Assembly (NCBI GenBank): GCA_001792895.1
Contig: MARA01000004.1
Coordinates: forward strand, 1,054,001 to 1,118,000
From: Lentinus brumalis
Taxonomy: Eukaryota; Basidiomycota; Agaricomycetes; Polyporales; Polyporaceae
DNA length: 64,000 nt
Direction: 5' to 3'
The notes under the pieces were generated by a model, which was not told where the DNA came from, did no database searches, and worked only from the letters and a program-made list of their open reading frames with translations. Position 1 is the stretch's first letter, and each line of letters starts with the position of its first letter. Below are positions 58,144 through 64,000 of the stretch, in pieces. The translations under genes and the position numbers were made by a program.

Positions 58144-58866
58144 TCAATTGTAGTAACCTACCGCTGCCATGGAGAGTTCGGGCATGTACATCAGAGCGAC
58201 TCTTGCGTCTCGAAGTAGTGTCTTGCATAGACGTGCCGACGATGTACTAGTACGGGTACAACGGCTGATTCGCGCCTGCTTGGAAATCCCGTACCAAGTT
58301 CCGCCCGACGTCGACGCTCTCCCTGAACCTCGGCGGATCCGGGGAGCACCTGTTTGACAATGTCTGGCCCCAATACGAGGGTTAATTCCTGCTCGGTGGT
58401 CTTGCAATCTCTGGCTAGATAGAAGCACGGTAGACGGTCCGTTTGGGCCCAACACAAGCCCCGTGGTTTGCGAATTGAATTCGAGAACGATGGAGCCTTT
58501 ATTTAAAGTTGGGCATCTGAAGAGAAGGCGAACAATGACATGATGAACATCGACGGAGCCCGCTGCCCATCATGGCTCCACGTCGAAGTTCTAGATTTAG
58601 ATACCATCGCCGAGCTTGCGGAAACGAGGTCAGCAATCAGCGCGCTGATGGCACGATTACTCCCTTGTGTGCGTACAGCAATCCGACAGGAACACGTTGG
58701 ACATTGCTCCGTCAAGTCGAAGGGGCTAGGGCTTCCGGAATCGATACTTTACAGCATGGTACACTGACAGAGGGAACTGCGAGGACTGCCGCGCGTCTTG
58801 ATGGGAGAGCTGGCCGAAGGGACAACTCGTAATATAGCGTAGAAGACTCGTCAAGGGGGTTCATGC
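58144..58866. other. intergenic: DUF6534-B 3' region and GMC-C 3' flank
   Basis: 723 bp. From about 58670 it resembles 52350-52566, the 3' flank of GMC-B, so it belongs to the duplicated module. Short ORFs on both strands have no recognisable family. Confidence 0.5.
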
Positions 58867-59826
58867 TCACGTCTTGCTACCTTTGATGATGTCGGCAGCT
58901 TTCTCCGCAAGCGCATACACCGTCGCCTGGGTGTGCGCTGCCACTTGCTACAGAAGCACGAATTGGTCAGGTCCGCCTTGGCGAAGGAAACTGTGCACTC
59001 ACGATAGGCAAGATAGACGCATCAACCTGGCCGTTGTGTGTCAGCGAACCGCAACACCGACGCTGCATGCCTTGAACGGTACTCACAACCCGTACGTTGG
59101 CGGTACCGTACACTTTGAGCTCCGGGTCCACGACCCCTCCATCCTCGCTGGGGAGCATCGAGGCCGAGCCGAGAGGGTGGTAGACGCATCCGGATCCGTT
59201 CTTGATGTACTCAAGGAGGGCTTCGTCGGAAGAAGACTCTTCTGCCGTGGGTGCGACTCGCCTGACTAAGTACTGCCTCGCGAATAGGGTCGGTGTCATA
59301 TAGCTTCAATGCGAACTTGAGGAGAGCAAGCAAGATTTCCAAGTCTAAAGGGTTCGAGAAGTAATCTGGCGCAGACGGCGTGAGTAAGAGTCGAGCCACC
59401 CAATCCTTTGCCACTTTGGAGGATATCAGTCTCGATGGCATCACAGAAAGAGCAGCACATACCGAGGTTGATAAATGAGGCGATCGTTGGCGTGCTTTTG
59501 TGGAACAGACATGAATGCCCAGTCAAACTTGGGGTCTCCTAAAGTGCTGCCGGCCATGCCTTACAAGCAACATATCGATCCATCTCAGACAGAAGAAGAA
59601 TTTACCGCGTACCAGGCATGTTGACGCCATCGATGCTAGCATGCCATTCCCCGGCTTCGATAACTCCTACAGTCACAGCTGGATCCTCGGATAGTCTACC
59701 ATAGCAGGCATTAGTCTGCATTCACGACGACAGTGACCACGCACCGAGATGCCACTACCAGACCGGTAGTTCCTCCCCGATAATGATGTAATCGAACGTG
59801 AGAGAAGAGAATCGCTTGGGAGTCAT
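58867..59826 (-). pseudogene. GMC oxidoreductase copy C, internally deleted pseudogene
   Basis: Retains only the two ends of the gene. The 5' end matches copy B (MTPKRFSSLTFDYI; same one-base loss in the glycine motif, cccc at 59775-59778; then FDWAFMSVPQKHANDRLI and SGKGLGGS). At about 59389-59393 it jumps to sequence corresponding to the intron just before the C-terminal exon PDYFSNPLDLEILLALLKFA. About 1.74 kb present in copy B (roughly 53099-54842) is missing, including most of the substrate domain. A further net +1 change lies at about 59259-59272 (REAVLSQ... out of frame with TAEESSSDEALLEYIKNG). The catalytic NGSGCVYHPLGSASMLP and AVAEKAADIIKGSK segments remain. At least three lesions, so not functional as a GMC enzyme. 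Confidence 0.85.
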
Positions 59827-60957
59827 GGTGAATGGCTCGCGTTGAGCTGCTTGGTACTTGTCCTGTCGACAGGGCTTTATGGGGCGGAGAGGCAAGTACT
59901 CGTGGGTTGATTAAGTCCGCGAAGTAGACAAACGGTGCGACAACGTGGGCTGGCTTGGAAATATGCGCCCCGAAAGGACACACTGTAGCCTTCCTTATCA
60001 GCGTGCAGTATCCGTTGTGGGTCCGCCAACCTCATACTAGGTTCTTGCGCGGTGAACGTTTGAACGTCAGCTGAGCGGTGAGCGCTGTACATTCCCACTT
60101 CGATCCATGAGCGGTATGGCTGCAATTAGATGCTATCACCGCTCGCAGGAGGGCACGCATGCTGTCGACGTAAAGCGTCAGCGTCAAGCTCAACAAGCGT
60201 GTTCCTGAGGGATGAAAGGATCACGAACCAATTCTCTTCCATTCGCGAGGTACACTGCGGCATCGTCGGGACCAGGTCGACCGAATTTCGAGCGGGCTAA
60301 GCCAGACAGGGTCCATTGAGCCGGTAATCTGATCAGCCGGTGACCGATTTTGAGCGTGTCAGAACCAGGCATGGTGCAACTCACCGTCAGGTGCGTAGGG
60401 TCTACAGACTCAGTCAGTGTCGAAGTAGAGCCAGTGACTGACGACTTTCAAGTCTGAACCGTAGTGGTGCAGGATTACCTGTGAGCCTGCAAAGGCCATG
60501 CTATGTTGCCGATTAGCATAGTCCATCAGCAGTACCAGTAGTCCAATAGATTCAGTGTAAGTGCTGGTTGAAGTAGAGCGCAACTTGCAAGTTGAAGCAG
60601 ACGCCGAGCATCATGAGGAGTTCCCTTTTGGGAACAGCGGCAACGCTTCCACTGCCAGTGCGTCCCTACAATCCGTGACGTACTTACGAGCTGTACGTAG
60701 GCGTAGTTAGCCACTCCGTCGAGTCAACCCTCGAGTTGCGCGCCCAGGTCAGAACGCTGCCCTGCCGCCACCAAGCTAACCGGTCTTCTCTCCAAGATGC
60801 TCCCCTGCTATCCTCGACTCAGCCGTCACTACCGCTCTACATCAGGCTGGTTGACCGTTTGTTTCGTTCAGATGAGTCGACAGCCTATAATATCGGACCC
60901 ATCATTGCTTGTCGTCTGGTTGCGGCCTCACTGACCCACCCAGCGAGCTAAGTATTC
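59827..60957. other. intergenic copy between GMC-C (-) and DUF6534-C (+)
   Basis: 1.13 kb, the diverged duplicate of 55278-56659. Shared blocks include AGCGTCAGCGTCAAGCT and the GGGTTCTTGCG/AGGTTCTTGCG region. Its ATAAAG box for GMC-C is at 59875-59880. No extra gene is supported. Confidence 0.5.
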
Positions 60958-62411
60958 ATGGCACCTCCAGGTATTCCCGAAAATATCTCCTTGCTGTGAG
61001 TGACCACACCTGACTGAAGCGTATGAATGGGCTTCAGGGCCGCTCCTGTGGTGCGTCGTGTACTCCGCCGCTGGTCGGAAGACTGTATACTCATCACGAC
61101 GACCGAAGCTCTTCGGCAACCTGTTCAACTACGGACTGTTCGGCATACTATCCGCGCAAATTTGTCCGCGTTCTCTCGCCGTTGCCCCCGCCGCGCTCAC
61201 TGAAACATTACATGCATAGATGTCTATTACCTCTCATTCCCAGCCGACTCGAAGTACTTGAAGGCGTTCAGTTGAGCTCGGGTCTGTCTTTCTCCGTCAT
61301 ACACTCTAACCACTCCGGCTGTCTAGTTTACGGCTTGTTTATAGTCGAATGCGTCCAAGTGGTCATGGCGACGCGCGACGCGTACGCAGTCTTCGGAGCT
61401 GGCTGGGGCGACATAGCGGCGTTGGACGACACGCACTGGCTGTGGTTTGACATCCCGATTATGAGCGGCCTTGGTGAGCCTTCAATGAAAGGTCTTCAAA
61501 TTTATCAGCTGACGAGTCTCATGCAGTATCTGCCTCAGTCCAGAGTTATTTCGCTTGGAGGATCTACATCCTGAGCAAGTCCCCTTACCTTGGGGTATTC
61601 GTGGTCCTCGTATGCCTCGTTCGTCGTCGCCATAGCTGTCTTGCACTAAACCATCGACTTCTCCAATGCAGATTGCCCTTATGCAGGGAGCGAGCGGCAT
61701 AGCGGCCGGCATTCTGGTACACACCCTCGGCTTGACGGACTCTGCCATCCAGGCAAGGACGACTACTCCATCCATTGTCTGGCTAGGGGGAAGCGCTGCC
61801 TGCGACGTCATTATTGCTGGCTGCATGTTATATTTTGTGAGTTCCAGCGGTGTAATCTGTCCGAACACTCACCACCCGAACTTACACTGCGTGCTCCCGA
61901 CAGCTTTCTCGGCAGAAACATGGGTCAGCCCCTACCGATGCAATGCTGTCGCGCCTTATCCGTTTGACTGTGGAAACGGGGACGCTCACGGCCTCCGTCG
62001 CGTGTATCGATCTCGTCCTGTTCCTCGTCTTCAAAGACAACAACTTACACTTCGCACCGTGAGCCCGTTCCACGGTTCTTCGCGTACGCGATATGCTCAC
62101 CGAACGACGCGCACAGAGCCCTCACCCTCAGCAAACTGTACACGAACTCTCTCATGATGCTGTTCAATAACCGGACCCAGATGCGTCGCTTCAGGGGAGG
62201 GGTTCATACGGGCGGCGGCCGGTTTTGGGTCGCCACTGAGGGCGCTGGCGAGATCGAGACTCGTTGCGAGGGGAGTGCCAGCTCTGAGAGCCGCGCAGCG
62301 CCCCAGGAGTTCACTCTGAGGAAGCTTCCTAACGACGGGTCCCAGGTCGACGTCACCGCCGAAGGCCTGGACGACCTCTCTGACACAGTGCATAAGGCGG
62401 CGGCACCGTGA
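60958..62411 (+). CDS. DUF6534-type membrane protein C (intact)
   Basis: Exons at the 5' end: 60958-60995 (MAPPGIPENISLL), microexon 61038-61050 (AAPV), 61109-61163 (LFGNLFNYGLFGILSAQI), then YYLSFPADSKYLKAF. It continues YGLFIVECVQVVMATRDAYA, FGAGWGDIAALDDTHWLWFD, IPIMSGL, VQSYFAWRIYILSKSPYLG and IALMQGASGIAAGILVHTLG. Further exons give AACDVIIAGCMLYF, RLIRLTVETGTLTASVACID and LSKLYTNSLMMLFNNRTQMR. The C-terminal tail (GGGRFWVATEGAGEIETRC...LDDLSDTVHKAAAP) is disordered and probably cytosolic. All exons are open, so this is the working copy of the duplicated module even though its GMC partner is a pseudogene. Family function unknown. Confidence 0.85.
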
Positions 62412-63332
62412 ATGTATCCTGCCGCTGCCAGTGTCTAGCCGTTAAACATGAGAAACACTCTGCGTCTCGGGAGGTCCGGGGTGTTGTGTCTGCCGTATAG
62501 CCATCGACCGGGGGGATGCAAGGGTCGAATCAAGCCTGCTTGTCCGTTCCAGATTCGAGTCTTCCGCCAGACGCTCTCCGTCATGAATCTCGGCGTACAC
62601 GGGCAGCATGCATGGGCTTATCGGCAACTTCTCAAGAACGGCGAATTCATAATCGGCGATGGCATTGAGAATTGAAGCGCCCCGAGGGCCGAAGGATGAT
62701 TCTTGGGCGCAACATCGTGGCCCTCGAACTGAATACGACAGCGGAGTCGTTCAAGTCGGGCATGGTTCAGCGTCGCGCCCGGTGAGCATCTTGAACTTCG
62801 TTGGCGGCTCCTTCTCCTCATGTGATGACCACCCTGAAAGAAAGCGGAAGAGGGCACCCAGAGGCACACGTGTACGTCGCACTGCTGGTTGTAGCTAGTA
62901 CCTGTGTCCGACGGTTGGGTGCCGCATGAGGCCCTAGAGTAGTGATATGAGTGCTCAACAGAAGCTGATCCATGCCCTGCAAGAGTTCGAGAGATCAATC
63001 ACCCAGTGGTCATAAAAAACGCGGTGAATTATGGGCGTCGTCTGTAGGTAGTGATCACTGATATGCATGGTGAATCCTCGCGTTCGGACTGTAACGTGAT
63101 GGACATGACAGGCATGACGGTTGCTCGATGCGCCCAAGCAACTGGAGCCAGCTGGAGCCTTCTTCTGCTGCGCATATCGCGCTGGGAAGATCAGAATTGC
63201 TGGAAGATGGCACGCGGAACCACCGACTGGTGATGATTGGAATAGACCAAGCTCCCCAAATCCCGTCTGTCGCCCGCCGAAGACCCGGAGACATGGCTCC
63301 TTCACGGAGCGATCTACAATCCGCAACTAACA
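62412..63332. other. intergenic, nothing recognised
   Basis: 921 bp between the DUF6534-C stop and the stop of the GCIP-like gene (convergent). ORFs of 60-126 codons on either strand have no family resemblance or splice support. Confidence 0.4.
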
Positions 63333-64000
63333 TCATGTCGCATTCGTGATGTGAGCTAGCAACATCTCGTCCACAGCCTTCGCAGCCTTGTCGACCTGCG
63401 CGAGGCACGAGTCGAACCACTTCCGCGAATCCTTGGCCTTCTTGTCTGCCGCCTTCGAGCCCTCGATGCTCAGTCTGCTCAACTCCTTCGCCAGATCTGT
63501 TTCCTGCAGCGCAGGAGGCATCAGGGTGGGGTCGGTGATGGTTCCATGGACCTGATGTATCGCTTCCGCGAGACCGGAGGCAGCAGCTGCAAGCGCGGGT
63601 GGCTTTTGTGGTGCATACAGCGTCGCTACGACCTCCTCCAGAGCGAGCACTACGGCATGTGACCGGGACGGAAGTGCATCCAATGCCGAATGGAGGCCTT
63701 CACTGCTTTCGACGGAGCTTGACAGGCCATTGAGTACATCTGATACAACCCGCTTGTGATAGAGGGTCGCGAAGCGCACAAGAGGTTGCACCTGACAGTC
63801 GGGAGGTTCAGCAATGTTGAGGGGAATGACGATTTTGCTGCAACGACTGACCTTCTTCGTGCGTTCTATCTCGACATCTGACATCTTCTTACTGGCCCCG
63901 AAACCCAGCTCGTCCCATTCATCGTCGAACTCATCACTCTCCGCCTCGTCCTCCCCCTCTCCAGAATCCTCGAGCATGGCGTTGATCTCCTCTAGAGAGT
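63333..64000 (-). CDS. GCIP/cyclin-D1-binding-protein-like, 5' end cut by window edge
   Basis: The C-terminal part of a helical acidic protein: LEEINAMLEDSGEGEDEAES, EFDDEWDELGFGASKKMSD, VEIERTKK. An intron (GTCAGTCG...CTGTCAG, about 63791-63850) leads to VQPLVRFATLYHKRVVSDVL, then SRSHAVVLALEEVVATLYAP and KWFDSCLAQVDKAAKAVDEM to the stop at 63333. The DEWDELG acidic patch, the HKRV helix and the all-helical composition fit the fungal Grap2/cyclin-D-interacting (GCIP) family. The intron could instead be retained, because its frame is also open (KVSRCSKIVIPLN). The start lies beyond base 64000. Confidence 0.6.
   Translation of the reverse strand, partial: SLEEINAMLEDSGEGEDEAESDEFDDEWDELGFGASKKMSDVEIERTKKVSRCSKIVIPLNIAEPPDCQVQPLVRFATLYHKRVVSDVLNGLSSSVESSEGLHSALDALPSRSHAVVLALEEVVATLYAPQKPPALAAAASGLAEAIHQVHGTITDPTLMPPALQETDLAKELSRLSIEGSKAADKKAKDSRKWFDSCLAQVDKAAKAVDEMLLAHITNAT

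Larger units (their letters stand above)
52350..62411. repeat. segmental duplication of a GMC-DUF6534 divergent module (two copies)
   Basis: Copy 1 runs about 52350-58143 and copy 2 about 58670-62411. Each contains 3' flank, GMC gene (-), divergent intergenic region, DUF6534 gene (+), in the same order and orientation. Coding and non-coding parts are both recognisably similar. Copy 2 is shorter mainly because of the 1.74 kb loss in its GMC gene. Confidence 0.8.

Noticed and set aside
61155..61165. Loss of a splice donor in DUF6534-C (AT instead of GT)
   Set aside because: Comparison with copies A and B shows the true donor is four bases downstream and is canonical.
46813..62411. Secondary-metabolite gene cluster
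   Set aside because: Only GMC and DUF6534 families are present; no polyketide synthase, NRPS, terpene synthase or P450 core gene.

Overview
The window is nuclear DNA from a filamentous basidiomycete, most likely a wood-inhabiting agaricomycete such as a polypore. The basis is about 54-57% GC, genes packed on both strands, many 45-70 nt introns with GTRNGT donors, and basidiomycete-type families (F-box proteins, DUF6534 membrane proteins, CBM19-like secreted proteins, GMC oxidoreductases). No bacterial, organellar, viral or transposon sequence was recognised. Gene models were spliced by eye from conserved protein sequence plus splice consensus, so start codons and small exons are approximate.

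Region 1 (1-24 kb). An F-box gene runs off the left edge (-). UTP21, a ribosome-biogenesis WD40 protein, follows (-). Next come a secreted protein with two CBM19-like modules (+), the SRP receptor beta subunit (+), the COPII GTPase SAR1 (+), the GPI mannosyltransferase PIG-M/GPI14 (+) and the ADF-fold protein GMF (-). Two tandem paralogous MFS transporters (+) precede an inositol-polyphosphate 5-phosphatase with a hydrophobic tail (-). The region closes with a second secreted protein (-) that shares the C-terminal domain of the CBM19 protein but carries a Ser/Thr/Asp-rich N-terminal region instead.

Region 2 (24-46.8 kb). This is a compact housekeeping block with many divergent pairs sharing short promoters: uL3m (-) with an RRN6-like protein (+), BUB2 (-) with an AP-4 epsilon-like adaptin (+), CCT4 (-) with UFD1 (+), and OGG1 (-) with a charged nuclear protein (+). 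A mitochondrial carrier (+), N-myristoyltransferase (-) and a small uncharacterised protein (+) complete it.

Region 3 (46.8-62.4 kb) is the accessory part. It contains three DUF6534 seven-TM-like genes and three GMC oxidoreductase genes. The second and third copies are arranged head to head (GMC on -, DUF6534 on +), and the whole module, with its flanks, has been duplicated. The third GMC copy has lost about 1.7 kb internally and is a pseudogene. The first two GMC genes and the second DUF6534 gene each carry an apparent one-base frameshift in or beside a G/C homopolymer. The first and third DUF6534 genes look intact. Two similar frameshifts in the unrelated adaptin gene mean that homopolymer errors in the assembly must be considered.

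Region 4 (62.4-64 kb) is non-coding, followed by a GCIP/cyclin-D1-binding-like gene (-) cut by the right edge.

The strongest candidates for undescribed biology are (a) the repeated GMC-oxidoreductase/DUF6534 membrane-protein pair and (b) the shared, unnamed cysteine-containing C-terminal domain of the two secreted proteins.
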